From the NCBI RefSeq assembly GCF_037104765.1, contig NZ_JBAWSY010000003.1, forward strand, positions 62,001 through 126,000: 64,000 nucleotides of DNA, in the 5' to 3' direction. The notes beneath the pieces were generated by a model. It saw only the letters and a program-made list of their open reading frames with translations. It was not told the DNA's origin and ran no database searches. Positions 17,247 to 26,313 of this stretch are shown here, one piece after another. Each line of letters opens with the position of its first letter. Positions within the stretch are counted from its first letter, which is position 1. The translations under genes and the position numbers were made by a program. Origin of the DNA: Psychrobacillus mangrovi (GTDB taxonomy: Bacteria; Bacillota; Bacilli; Bacillales_A; Planococcaceae).

Positions 17247-18767
17247 ATGAGCGAGTATATTTTAGAGATGAATGACATATCTAAAGAATTTCCCGGAGTC
17301 AAAGCCCTTTCGAATGTGAATTTCAAAGTGGAAAAAGGAGAGATTCACTGTTTAGTAGGAGAAAATGGTGCTGGGAAATCAACACTTATGAAGGTGTTGA
17401 GTGGAGTTTATCCATACGGGACATACGACGGTGATATCGTTTTTGATAATGAAGTTCAAAAGTTTCATGAAATTAACGATAGTGTGAAGGCTGGTATTGG
17501 CATTATTTATCAAGAACTAGCGCTTTTTCCGGATCTGACAGTCTATGAAAATATTTTTGCGGGGAACGAAGTAAAGAAGGGTCCTTTCGTAGATTGGAAT
17601 CAGACAATCGTTCAAGCAACGCAATTATTGAAAAAAGTTAACCTGAAAGTAACACCTGAAACATTGATTAAGGAACTAGGTGTAGGGAAACAACAACTTG
17701 TCGAAATAGCCAAAGCTTTAAGTAAAGATGTCAATTTGCTTATATTAGATGAACCAACAGCAGCACTGAATGAAGATGACAGTGAAAACCTTTTAGAACT
17801 GTTGAAAGAGTTAAAAAGCCAAGGTATTAGTTGCATTATGATCTCGCATAAGCTGAAGGAAGTAATCAAAATCGCAGATAAAGTAACTGTTATACGTGAT
17901 GGAAAGACCATATGCACACTGGATGCAAGTAAAGGGGAAGTCGCGGAAAACACCATTATAAAAAACATGGTAGGACGTGACATAGAAGATATTTACCCGA
18001 AACGTCCAGAAAACAAAATTGGAGAGACAGTTCTCGAGTTAAATAATTGGTCTGCCTATGACACTCAACTAGGAAGAAATGTTGTAAAAGACGTCCATCT
18101 TCATTTAAAAAAAGGAGAGATTATTGGTATTGCTGGCCTAATGGGTTCGGGTCGAACAGAACTTGCTATTAGTATATTTGGTAATCCAAAAAACTATAAA
18201 CTACAAGGAAATTTAACTCTTCACGGAGAACAGAAGGTATTTAAGCATACAAGTGATGCTATTAAGGCTGGCGTTGCGTATGTAACGGAAGATCGAAAAG
18301 GTGATGGACTGTTTTTATTACAGGATATTAAGAGCAATGTCTCAGCAGCTCATCTAACGGGTATTTCTTCAAAGGGGATTCTCAATTTAAACGAAGAAGT
18401 GAAGGTTGGAAACGAGTACAAAGACTCATTGTACATTAAAGCGAGTTCACTAGAACAAGTCGTAGGCAAACTGAGTGGTGGAAACCAACAAAAAGTATCA
18501 TTAGGGAAATGGTTGTTTACTGAACCTAGAATCTTAATCTTAGATGAACCGACACGAGGAATTGATGTTGGTGCAAAATTTGAAATTTATTCGATTATGA
18601 ATAAGCTCATTCACGAAGGTATGAGTATTATTATGATTTCCTCTGAACTTGGTGAAGTATTAGGAATGAGTGATCGGATTTATGTCATGGCAGACGGAGC
18701 GATTAAAGGAGAACTGACTAAGGAGGAAGCGACACAAGAAACGATTATGGAACTTGCGACGCAATAG
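17247..18767 (+). CDS. xylG: Monosaccharide ABC transporter ATPase (XylG/MmsA type, two NBDs)
   Basis: A 506-residue double ATPase energising sugar import. The first domain has Walker A GENGAGKST (38-46) and Walker B LLILDEPTAALNE. The second has the degenerate P-loop GIAGLMGSGRTEL usual for this family, signature LSGGNQQK, and ILILDEPTRGID. GGGAGGCG precedes the ATG. It is separated from the binding-protein gene by a hairpin and from the permease gene by 13 bp. Specificity for xylose is inferred from the neighbouring XylF-like protein and regulators; the domain architecture is shared with ribose and galactose systems. Confidence 0.93.
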   Translation: MSEYILEMNDISKEFPGVKALSNVNFKVEKGEIHCLVGENGAGKSTLMKVLSGVYPYGTYDGDIVFDNEVQKFHEINDSVKAGIGIIYQELALFPDLTVYENIFAGNEVKKGPFVDWNQTIVQATQLLKKVNLKVTPETLIKELGVGKQQLVEIAKALSKDVNLLILDEPTAALNEDDSENLLELLKELKSQGISCIMISHKLKEVIKIADKVTVIRDGKTICTLDASKGEVAENTIIKNMVGRDIEDIYPKRPENKIGETVLELNNWSAYDTQLGRNVVKDVHLHLKKGEIIGIAGLMGSGRTELAISIFGNPKNYKLQGNLTLHGEQKVFKHTSDAIKAGVAYVTEDRKGDGLFLLQDIKSNVSAAHLTGISSKGILNLNEEVKVGNEYKDSLYIKASSLEQVVGKLSGGNQQKVSLGKWLFTEPRILILDEPTRGIDVGAKFEIYSIMNKLIHEGMSIIMISSELGEVLGMSDRIYVMADGAIKGELTKEEATQETIMELATQ

Positions 18768-18780
18768 GAGGGGGATAACG

Positions 18781-19956
18781 ATGAACTTTTATCAAGAAGC
18801 TAAAGCGCTCGTAAAAGCGAATATACGAGATTATGGGATGTATATTGCGTTAATCGTTATTATGCTTACGTTTACGATTATGACAAACGGCTTGTTTATG
18901 TCTTCTCGAAACATTAGTAATTTATTGGATTCAGCTGGTTATATTGCTGTTTTGGCAGTTGGGATGACATTGGTCATTGTCATCCGTCACATTGACTTAT
19001 CTGTTGGATTTTTAGCAGGATTTTTAGGTGCCATTTCGGCCATTTTCTTGACCCAAATGGGCTTATCCGTATGGATTACAATTCCGATTATATTAATTTT
19101 AGGTGCAGTAATTGGTTTATTTAACGGTGTATTAGTCGCAAAAATTGGTATTCCATCATTCGTTGCTACGTTGGCAGGAATGTTAATTTTTCGAGGTGCC
19201 CTTCTACAGGTCACAGAAAAAACAGGAACGATTATTATTAAGGACGATCAATTCAATGCGATTGGTAATGGATTTATTCCGTCTATTATGCAAATAAATG
19301 GCTTGCATTTACTTACGTTAGTAGTAGGGCTTGTAGGAATTCTTTTGTATATTTACAATGAAATCTCCATTCGTCGTAATAAATTGACATATGGCTTTGA
19401 TGTGATGTCAAAGGGAATTTTTAGCGTTAAGATTGTTTTGATATCAGCAATTATTGCTTATATTACTTGGATATTAGCTGGTTATAACGGATTTTCCTGG
19501 ACTGTTGTTATTATGATTATCGTTGTATTAATCTATCATTTCTTAACGACTAAAACAGTGCTCGGTCGTCACATTTATGCTGTAGGTAGTAATCCTGAGG
19601 CGGCGCATTTAAGTGGGATCAACGTACAAAAGATTACATATATCGTCTTTGGGTCGATGGGGATGCTCGCAGCTTTATCTGGAATTTTATTTACTTCTCG
19701 GCTTCAATCAGCAACTACCACAGCTGGTACTCTATTTGAACTTGATGCTATTGCTGCGGCATACGTTGGTGGAGTTTCTTCTGCAGGTGGAGTTGGAAAA
19801 GTAACAGGTGCTATTATTGGAGCAATCGTGATGGCCTCCTTATCAAGTGGGATGAACTTACTAGGTGTCGGAATTTCCTATCAATATATGATACGTGGTG
19901 GTGTTTTGGCTGGAGCAGTAATTTTCGATGTACTGACACGTAAACAACGGGCTTAA
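18781..19956 (+). CDS. xylH: Monosaccharide ABC transporter permease (XylH/GguB type)
   Basis: A 391-residue integral membrane protein with about ten hydrophobic spans and the family landmarks IRHIDLSVG near residue 65 and AYVGGVSSAGGVGKVTGAIIGA near the C-terminus. Its length is that of XylH/GguB permeases, longer than RbsC. The ATG at 18781 follows ATAGGAGGGGG; a longer frame from 18754 overlaps the ATPase gene. The first, degenerate spans are followed by the usual cytoplasmic loop. A terminator follows. Confidence 0.93.
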   Translation: MNFYQEAKALVKANIRDYGMYIALIVIMLTFTIMTNGLFMSSRNISNLLDSAGYIAVLAVGMTLVIVIRHIDLSVGFLAGFLGAISAIFLTQMGLSVWITIPIILILGAVIGLFNGVLVAKIGIPSFVATLAGMLIFRGALLQVTEKTGTIIIKDDQFNAIGNGFIPSIMQINGLHLLTLVVGLVGILLYIYNEISIRRNKLTYGFDVMSKGIFSVKIVLISAIIAYITWILAGYNGFSWTVVIMIIVVLIYHFLTTKTVLGRHIYAVGSNPEAAHLSGINVQKITYIVFGSMGMLAALSGILFTSRLQSATTTAGTLFELDAIAAAYVGGVSSAGGVGKVTGAIIGAIVMASLSSGMNLLGVGISYQYMIRGGVLAGAVIFDVLTRKQRA

Positions 19957-19976
19957 AAAAGAATAATAGAATAACT

Positions 19977-20010
19977 AGGCATCCTAATGTAGGGTGCCTC
20001 CTGTTTTTTT
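19977..20010 (+). terminator. Terminator of the sugar ABC operon
   Basis: AGGCATCCTA (19977-19986) pairs with TAGGGTGCCT (19990-19999), followed shortly by seven T. It separates the transporter operon from the sensor genes. Confidence 0.85.
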
Positions 20011-20018
20011 GTAGGTCA

Positions 20019-20046
20019 TTGTAAATTTTGGGACAGGTGGTAATAT
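20019..20046 (+). promoter_or_regulatory. Candidate promoter of the sugar sensor/two-component operon
   Basis: TTGTAA (20019-20024), 16-bp spacer, TAATAT (20041-20046), between the upstream terminator and the first gene. It overlaps the ATG at 20045, which argues for the later start at 20078. Confidence 0.45.
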
Positions 20047-20077
20047 GAAGGAAAACGTATCAGGAAGGGGAGGGGAC

Positions 20078-21058
20078 ATGAGAAAAAAAGTTATTTTTGC
20101 TTTAGGTGTTCTAATTGTAATATTTAGCTATTTGACTTTTATTTCAGCATCGAAGGCATTTCGATTAAGTAGTGATATGCCAACTAACCTCCCTTCCGCT
20201 GAGGATACTTTACGTCTTGTACTTATTACGCAAGAACTGGATACCCCTTTTTGGAATAAGGTCGGTCAAGGAGCAATACAGCAGGCGCTGGAAGAAAATG
20301 TACAGCTTGAAGTATGGGGGAGTTATGGAAACAACCAAGATGACTTTTTAAAAAAGATGGAGATCGCCATCCATTCAAAGGTGAATGGAATAATTGTACA
20401 GGGGTTAGATAATGAAGAATTTAAAGAGCTCACAAAAGTAAAGGCAGCCTTTTATGGCATTCCTGTTATTACAGTAGCAAATGATGTGCCAGTACAAGAG
20501 AGTTTGCGGAAAACTTATGTGGGTTCCGATCAGTTTTTAGCAGGTAAATTAGTTGCAAGTCAATTAATAAAAGAAATGGGAACAGCAGGAGAAGTGATAA
20601 TACTTGGTGATCAAGAGCTAGCGTATTATCAAAAAGAAAGGTTAGCAGGGATTCGAAATGTATTAGATGGGTATCCAGACATCAAAATTATTGTTAGAGG
20701 GACGGAAGAAACAAAGGAACAAGTGTTGGCAACTACTCAACAATTAATGAATGAAGCACCACAAGCCTCTGCTTTTCTAGCCATCAATGCAAATTATGCA
20801 GGACCAATGATTCAAGAAATTGAAAGACGTACAAAGGTAGAACCGTATCATATATTTACATTTGATGATGGAGTTGAGTCAGCTACACTCTTAAAGCAAG
20901 GAAAACTCGATGGGGTTTTGGAGCAAAAGCCAGAAGAGATGGGTAGAGAGAGTGTGAAATGGTTAATGGAGTGGATTACAGACGAGACCGTGCCACTCGA
21001 TTCACATGGTTACCTCACCGAAACTCGTATTGTTGAAGCAGAAGGTGACGGTATATGA
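20078..21058 (+). CDS. Membrane-anchored sugar-binding sensor protein (XylFII-like)
   Basis: A 326-residue RbsB-like domain behind an N-terminal hydrophobic anchor (about 5-25) with no lipobox Cys, so it is probably tethered by an uncleaved span. Visible binding-fold motifs are LVLITQELDTPFWNKV, GIIVQGLDN and IFTFDDG. The gene overlaps the kinase start by four bases (ATGA at 21055-21058). This order, sugar-binding protein, LytS-like kinase, YesN-like regulator, next to xylose transporter genes, is that of the clostridial XylFII-LytS/YesN system, where XylFII presents xylose to the kinase. The start at 20078 has GGGGAGGGG before it. Function is inferred from context. Confidence 0.8.
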   Translation: MRKKVIFALGVLIVIFSYLTFISASKAFRLSSDMPTNLPSAEDTLRLVLITQELDTPFWNKVGQGAIQQALEENVQLEVWGSYGNNQDDFLKKMEIAIHSKVNGIIVQGLDNEEFKELTKVKAAFYGIPVITVANDVPVQESLRKTYVGSDQFLAGKLVASQLIKEMGTAGEVIILGDQELAYYQKERLAGIRNVLDGYPDIKIIVRGTEETKEQVLATTQQLMNEAPQASAFLAINANYAGPMIQEIERRTKVEPYHIFTFDDGVESATLLKQGKLDGVLEQKPEEMGRESVKWLMEWITDETVPLDSHGYLTETRIVEAEGDGI

Positions 21059-22518
21059 CAACGATACAAAAGAAGATTTGGTTGCTAGTTTCCGTTGTAT
21101 TACTCATTATGGGAGTTATTTGGCTGACGCTCACGTATTACAATCAAAAAACCCAGGAACAATCCAATGAAATATTACAGAGATATTTACGAATGAATGA
21201 AGTGACTTCTGCTAGCCAGCAAATGATTACTGATTTAAATAATTTTTTATTAAACCCAACTATTAATCAAAAAAAACAGGTAGAGAGAAGCATACACCAT
21301 ATTGAAGAGGTACAACAGGATGTAGCCCAGCTTCGGAATGCGGAAAATGAGTTCTCGGTAACGAATTATATTCATTTAATCGATAGCCTTATAGAGACAA
21401 CAAACCGATCCATTATGTTTTCAGAGGAGCAGGAAATGGAAGGATCGACAAACGAATTTAATGAAGCAAATCGAATTTCTAAGTACATATCCGAAATGAC
21501 CTTGACGATTTTAGATCGAGAGCTGAAGACATATAATCTGGTATATCGAGATATTATCAAGCAATCAGAGGAGTTAGAGAAGCTAGGCATCTGGTTATTA
21601 CTATTAATTACTGTTGTGTTATTACTGGCCACTTATTGGTTTTCGCTAAGTATTACGAGGCCAATTCATCAGCTGACTAGGGCTGCTAACGAATTATCCA
21701 AAGGGCGTTTTAACGAACAAATCCAAGTTAAATCAAATGACGAGATTGCTTTTTTAGCAAAAACCTTTGATGAGATGCGTATAAATATAAATGATCTAAT
21801 AGTGGAAATTCAACAAAAGGCTCAGCTTGAACATGAGCTGCAGCAAAGTAAGCTGTTGTTGAAGGAGAGTCAATTAAAAAGCCTGCAAAGCCAGATAAAT
21901 CCACATTTTTTATTTAATACGTTGAACACATTATCGAAAAAGGCATATTTGGATGGCGCGGAGGAAACTAGTGATCTTTTAGTCAGTGTAGCGGGATTGC
22001 TACGTTATAATCTGAAGCGAATAGACCGATCTGTGACGTTGTTTGAAGAAGTGATTGTTTTGAATCAGTATATGGAAATTCAAAAGGCACGCTTTACAGA
22101 TCGTTTGAAATTTGAGTCGTACATCGATGAGTCGTGTCTACATGTGAAAATTCCAGGACTAACCCTTCAACCTATTATCGAAAATGCAGTTATCCATGCT
22201 ATTGAGCCCGAAGAGGACGGGGGTACCATTTTCTTTAGCATAAAGAAGAATGGTGCATGGATAATCATTGAAATAGAGGATAGTGGAAAAGGTATGTCAC
22301 AAGAAAAAATGGAGCAGTTACTGAAGGGGCGTATAGTTCCTAGTGATGGTCATTCTACAGGAATTGGCTTTCAAAATGTAGTGAAAAGATTGGAATTATT
22401 TTATGGAATGGAGAACTTAGTTACGATCGATAGTCAAGAAGGACGAGGCACTAAAGTGATTATACAAATTCCTAATTCATTGGAGGAGCAATATCATGAT
22501 GAAGCTTCTAATTGTTGA
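21055..22518 (+). CDS. LytS/YesM-type sensor histidine kinase
   Basis: A 487-residue kinase with a membrane span at about 8-28, an extracellular helical region (29-177), a second span (178-197), a HAMP linker (198-252) and a coiled-coil stretch. The His_kinase motif SQINPHFLFNTLN holds the likely phosphoacceptor His284. The ATPase part has N box ENAVIHA (376-382), G box EDSGKGM (408-414) and GIGFQNVV (436-443). It overlaps the sensor gene before it and the regulator after it, so three proteins are translationally coupled. It probably responds to sugar through the preceding binding protein. Confidence 0.9.
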   Translation: MTTIQKKIWLLVSVVLLIMGVIWLTLTYYNQKTQEQSNEILQRYLRMNEVTSASQQMITDLNNFLLNPTINQKKQVERSIHHIEEVQQDVAQLRNAENEFSVTNYIHLIDSLIETTNRSIMFSEEQEMEGSTNEFNEANRISKYISEMTLTILDRELKTYNLVYRDIIKQSEELEKLGIWLLLLITVVLLLATYWFSLSITRPIHQLTRAANELSKGRFNEQIQVKSNDEIAFLAKTFDEMRININDLIVEIQQKAQLEHELQQSKLLLKESQLKSLQSQINPHFLFNTLNTLSKKAYLDGAEETSDLLVSVAGLLRYNLKRIDRSVTLFEEVIVLNQYMEIQKARFTDRLKFESYIDESCLHVKIPGLTLQPIIENAVIHAIEPEEDGGTIFFSIKKNGAWIIIEIEDSGKGMSQEKMEQLLKGRIVPSDGHSTGIGFQNVVKRLELFYGMENLVTIDSQEGRGTKVIIQIPNSLEEQYHDEASNC

Positions 22519-24043
22519 TGATGAACCAATTGAGCGAGAGGGAATGGAGGCGATTTTACAAAAAGCTTTTCCCGAACTAAACATTCACCAAGCAAAAAAT
22601 GGTAAATTGGCAATAGAATTAGCAAGTCAGATAAAACCAGATTTAGTATTAATGGATATTATGATGCCTGGTATGACGGGCCTTGAAGCGATTGAAAAGA
22701 TTCAGATAGAACATTCTACTTGTAAATTTGTTATGGTGACAGCCTTTGATATGTTCGATTATGCAAGACAGGCTATCAAGCTCGGTGTGAAGGATTATTT
22801 ACTAAAACCTAGCAAGGTAAGCGAAATTGTTGCAACCGTTGGAAGAGTATTAGAGGAATGCATTCAGGAACGTGAGGCACAGATTACAAGCAAGTGGCAA
22901 GAGCAGAAGTGGCAAAAGACGTTGACTTTAGTGGAAACAGACATTGTAACACAACTATTATTTGATCATGTACATGAAGTTCATATCGATATGCTTCTCG
23001 ACATGCTAGGCATTCGTTCTTCAAATGAAAAATTTGTTGTAGTGGTTATATTGCCTGAAGGAGCACAGTCCAATTATGTATCCATAAAGGAAAAGGTACG
23101 TGAAACTGGAGATGCTTGGGTAGGCGCTTTATACGGGAGACAGCTTCCTATTATCGTTTTTCAAGATCAAGAGAAGTCCTTCCGTTTGCAAGCGATTACA
23201 TTGGTAAAAGCAATCTTATCATTAGCTAAAGAAAAAAGTGGCTTGGACTGGTTTATAGGAATTGGTCAAGTTTATGAGAAATTAGATGAAATTCGTCAAT
23301 CTTACCAAGAAGCACTCATTGCTACCATGGATAGAACGTTAGTGGTCAAATACAGATTTTATTCCGATTTACCAACTAATAGCTTAGAATCTGACAATCT
23401 AGCTATGAAACAACAGCAAAAAAAACTCTTTGACCAAGTTCGTTTAGGAGACTGGGTTTCTATACAGTCCGGTGTGTTAAATTTGATACAGCAACATGAA
23501 AATGAGGAGAAGTCTCTAATATACGCTCAGCAAAGAGTGCTTGAGCTGCTTTGGATTGCTACAAGAGTGATGGATGAAATGGGAATGGAAGCCGATGCCC
23601 CCTTTTTCTCATTTCAAACGCAGGACTACCGCCAATTACGAGTGGAAACACTTTTGCTACTCAATAATATGAATACTGTCTATAAAGCCCATTATGATCT
23701 AATGGAAGCGGATAAAATACACCAAATCAAACAATTTATACGTGAACATTCACACGAGGATATTTCATTGGAGATTCTTGCACAAAAGGTAAATTTAAGC
23801 CCCATTTATATTAGTAAGATGTTCAAAGAGAAGCTAGGCATTAACTATATTGATTTTTTAACAGAGTGTCGAATAGAGAAAGCAAAGACACTTTTAAATG
23901 ATTCAGAGCTTAGTTTAAAAGAAATTACGTATGAGGTCGGATATCATGAGCCTAATTATTTTAGCAAAGTATTTAAAAAAGTGTCTGGAGTATCCCCTAA
24001 GCAATATCGAAAAACATTATGGAGTAATAAAGCGGAAGTCTGA
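22496..24043 (+). CDS. YesN-type response regulator (REC plus AraC HTH)
   Basis: A 515-residue transcription regulator. The receiver domain (1-120) has the acidic pair in IVDDE, phosphoacceptor Asp54 in LMDIMMPG and Lys near 103 in DYLLKPS. A long middle region without a clear motif follows, then a C-terminal AraC/XylS double HTH (about 410-510; LAQKVNLSPIYISKMFKEKLG, EITYEVGYHEPNYFSKVFKK). GGAGGAGC precedes ATG-ATG, and the gene overlaps the kinase by 23 bases. Its likely target is the sugar ABC operon at 16 kb, whose promoter has a poor -35, as activator-dependent promoters often do. Confidence 0.92.
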   Translation: MMKLLIVDDEPIEREGMEAILQKAFPELNIHQAKNGKLAIELASQIKPDLVLMDIMMPGMTGLEAIEKIQIEHSTCKFVMVTAFDMFDYARQAIKLGVKDYLLKPSKVSEIVATVGRVLEECIQEREAQITSKWQEQKWQKTLTLVETDIVTQLLFDHVHEVHIDMLLDMLGIRSSNEKFVVVVILPEGAQSNYVSIKEKVRETGDAWVGALYGRQLPIIVFQDQEKSFRLQAITLVKAILSLAKEKSGLDWFIGIGQVYEKLDEIRQSYQEALIATMDRTLVVKYRFYSDLPTNSLESDNLAMKQQQKKLFDQVRLGDWVSIQSGVLNLIQQHENEEKSLIYAQQRVLELLWIATRVMDEMGMEADAPFFSFQTQDYRQLRVETLLLLNNMNTVYKAHYDLMEADKIHQIKQFIREHSHEDISLEILAQKVNLSPIYISKMFKEKLGINYIDFLTECRIEKAKTLLNDSELSLKEITYEVGYHEPNYFSKVFKKVSGVSPKQYRKTLWSNKAEV

Positions 24044-24057
24044 TAGGAGGTAAGCGA

Positions 24058-25131
24058 ATGAAAAGAAAGGCTATAGTATTATGGATTTTAGGAATAGCCT
24101 CCCTTCTAATTGCTTGTACAGATACGCAAAAACAAGAACAGGAAGCCGATGAGTCGGAAAAAATAACACCTCTTGTTAAGGACAATGATTCTATCCGCAT
24201 TGGATTCTCGATGGATACCCTGCTAGAAGAGCGATGGTTAAAAGATAGAGATTTATTCAAGGAAGCAGTAGAATCACTGGGAGCAGAGGTTGAAATTGTA
24301 GCAGCTAATGGAGACGATGCTCTTCAAATTTCGCAAGCAGAGGCGCTTATCAGAAGCGGTATTGACCTTTTGGTAATTGTTCCGCATAATGCTGAAGCAA
24401 CAGCTGCAATTGTGCATAAGGCACATTTAGCAGGTATCCAAGTCATTGCCTATGATAGGCTTGTGAAAAATGCAAATCTCGATTTGTATGTGTCATTTGA
24501 TAATGAACAAGTGGGTGAGATGCAGGCAAAAGCTATCACTTCCATCGTACCGAAGGGCAATTATGTGTTTATAGGAGGGGCAATTACTGATAATAACGCA
24601 CACTTATTAAAAAAAGGTGTATTCAATGTGCTGCGTCCATATATTGAACGAGGAGATATTAACATCATCTATGATCAATGGACGAAGGATTGGACCCCAG
24701 CTAATGCAAAAGCAAATATGGAAGAAGCTATACAGACATCAAACGGGAAGATTGACGCAGTGATAGCTGCAAATGATGCCACTGCAGGCGGTGTTATAGA
24801 AGCCCTTGCTGCACAAGGATTTGCAGGAAACGTACCAGTTGCAGGGCAGGATGCGGATCTGGCAGGAGTACAGCGAATTGTTAATGGAGAACAGACGATG
24901 ACAGTCTATAAACCAATTCAGATGCTCACACAGGAAGTAGCGAAAATAGCTGTTGCTATGGCAAAAGGGGAACCAGTTCCTACTGTAAAGAAAGTTAATA
25001 ATGGTAAAATTGAAGTTCCTTCCGTGCTACTAGCGCCAATCGCTGTAAATGTTCGCAACATAGAAAGTACAGTTATTGCGGATAGGTTTCATTCTTCAGA
25101 GGATATATATAAAGACACTTCGTATAAATAG
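24058..25131 (+). CDS. xylF: D-xylose-binding lipoprotein (XylF)
   Basis: A 357-residue receptor with lipobox LIAC (Cys20) and a charged linker. From residue 45 it follows E. coli XylF closely: ERWLKDRD, VIAYDRLV, YVSFDNE-VGEMQAKA, DNNAHL, DAVIAANDATAGG, VAGQDADLAG and QTMTVYKP. That makes it the most clearly xylose-type receptor in the window, more so than the one at 16052. It sits 14 bp after the regulator gene under AGGAGG and probably belongs to the same transcript. It may share the ABC channel encoded upstream, giving two receptors for one transporter. Specificity is inferred from sequence resemblance. Confidence 0.88.
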   Translation: MKRKAIVLWILGIASLLIACTDTQKQEQEADESEKITPLVKDNDSIRIGFSMDTLLEERWLKDRDLFKEAVESLGAEVEIVAANGDDALQISQAEALIRSGIDLLVIVPHNAEATAAIVHKAHLAGIQVIAYDRLVKNANLDLYVSFDNEQVGEMQAKAITSIVPKGNYVFIGGAITDNNAHLLKKGVFNVLRPYIERGDINIIYDQWTKDWTPANAKANMEEAIQTSNGKIDAVIAANDATAGGVIEALAAQGFAGNVPVAGQDADLAGVQRIVNGEQTMTVYKPIQMLTQEVAKIAVAMAKGEPVPTVKKVNNGKIEVPSVLLAPIAVNVRNIESTVIADRFHSSEDIYKDTSYK

Positions 25132-25210
25132 TACGCCCATTTTATTTTCAATAGATCTTATTATCTTTTTGGATGATAGTAGTGAAAGAAGGAGGCACAC
25201 GGACCACCCG

Positions 25211-25241
25211 TGGAATGCGTCCGCCTATAATGGAAATCAAC
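25211..25241 (+). repeat. Remnant of intergenic repeat family D
   Basis: GCGTCCGCCTATAATGGAAA and the bases after it match the right end of the D element at 47162-47287 (GCGTCCGCCTGGAACGGAAA...) with a few changes. The left part is not recognisable. Confidence 0.5.
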
Positions 25242-25267
25242 AGCATTGTTTAACAGGAGCCTAAAAT

Positions 25268-25314
25268 AAAAAAGCCCTAAAGCCTTGATTTAACAAGGAC
25301 TTTAGGGCTTTTAA
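25268..25314. terminator. Bidirectional terminator between the xylF gene and rpsD
   Basis: AAAAAGCCCTAAAG pairs with CTTTAGGGCTTTT, extended by CCTTG/CAAGG in the upper stem, with A and T runs on both sides. Confidence 0.85.
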
Positions 25315-25339
25315 AAATACTCTTAGAAGAGTATTACTA

Positions 25340-25942
25340 TTAACGAGAGTAGAACTCAACGATAAGTGCTTCGTTAATTTCAGCAGAAAGTTCGCCACGT
25401 TCTGGAACACGCACGAAAGTACCAACTTTTTTGTCTGCATCAAATGATAGGTATTCTGGAACGAAGTTGTTTACTTCGATTGATTCGTTTACAACATCAA
25501 GGTTTTGAGATTTTTCACGAAGAGAAATTTCTTGACCTGGTTTTAAACGGTATGAAGGAATATCTACACGTTTACCATCAACCATAACGTGGCCGTGGTT
25601 AACTAATTGACGAGCTCCACGACGTGTGCGAGCAAGACCTAAACGATAAACGATGTTATCAAGGCGAGTTTCAAGTAGAATCATGAAGTTTTCACCATGT
25701 TTACCTTGCATTTTACCAGCTTTATCAAATAGTGTACGGAATTGACGTTCGTTAACACCATAAGTGTGACGAAGTTTTTGTTTTTCTTGTAATTGAAGAC
25801 CGTACTCTGTTAATTTTTTGCGTTGGTTAGGACCGTGTTGTCCTGGTGCGTAAGGGCGTTTTTCTAATTCTTTACCAGTACCGCTTAGTGAGATACCAAG
25901 ACGACGTGATAATTTCCATGATGGACCTGTATATCGAGACAT
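25340..25942 (-). CDS. rpsD: 30S ribosomal protein S4
   Basis: A 200-residue primary 16S rRNA-binding protein that starts small-subunit assembly. It begins MSRYTGPSWKLSRRLG, has RPYAPGQHG and ends FYSR, typical of the Bacillus protein without a zinc finger. The S4 domain (about 90-155) includes RLDNIVYRLG and VNHGHVMVDGKRVDIPSY. AAAGGAGG precedes the ATG. As in B. subtilis the gene stands alone between tyrS and the ytrP-like gene, here separated from tyrS by the xylose cassette. Confidence 0.98.
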   Translation of the reverse strand: MSRYTGPSWKLSRRLGISLSGTGKELEKRPYAPGQHGPNQRKKLTEYGLQLQEKQKLRHTYGVNERQFRTLFDKAGKMQGKHGENFMILLETRLDNIVYRLGLARTRRGARQLVNHGHVMVDGKRVDIPSYRLKPGQEISLREKSQNLDVVNESIEVNNFVPEYLSFDADKKVGTFVRVPERGELSAEINEALIVEFYSR

Positions 25943-26130
25943 GTATGTCTCCTCCTTTTATTGGTTTTATTTTGTTGTAAAATAAGACCAGATGTATCCA
26001 AACTAGCAGACATTTTGTTTTCATGTATCATCGCCCATGCAGCCAAAGGGTTACAGGATACACCATCTATTTTAATAGAGGAACAAAATGAGCAATCTAG
26101 ATCATACAACTGCTGCATTTATTTTACACA
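25943..26130 (-). promoter_or_regulatory. Probable S4-binding autoregulatory leader of rpsD
   Basis: About 190 bases of untranslated leader precede rpsD. On the minus strand, GTGTATC near 26060 can pair with GATACAT about 35 bases downstream, with a conserved-looking ACCCTTTGGCTGCATGGGCG between them. In B. subtilis S4 represses its own translation through a structured leader; that this leader does the same is inference from position and pairing. Confidence 0.45.
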
Positions 26131-26313
26131 AATTCTATTGTAACTTTTTATAAAACGTAAGTCAATAATTACATTTATTAATAAAAGATTTTACTATTCA
26201 GATTAGTTGAATGTTAATTGACAAATTATGTGAAGTATAGTCAAATAGAATTATAGAGAAAATGTGATAAAAGTAATGTATTTACACTTGGAAGACTAAG
26301 AGGTGTTAAATGG

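Noticed and set aside
25885..26118. Minus-strand frame of 77 codons upstream of rpsD
   Set aside because: It overlaps the rpsD start and the structured leader and has no ribosome site; leader structure explains the sequence better.
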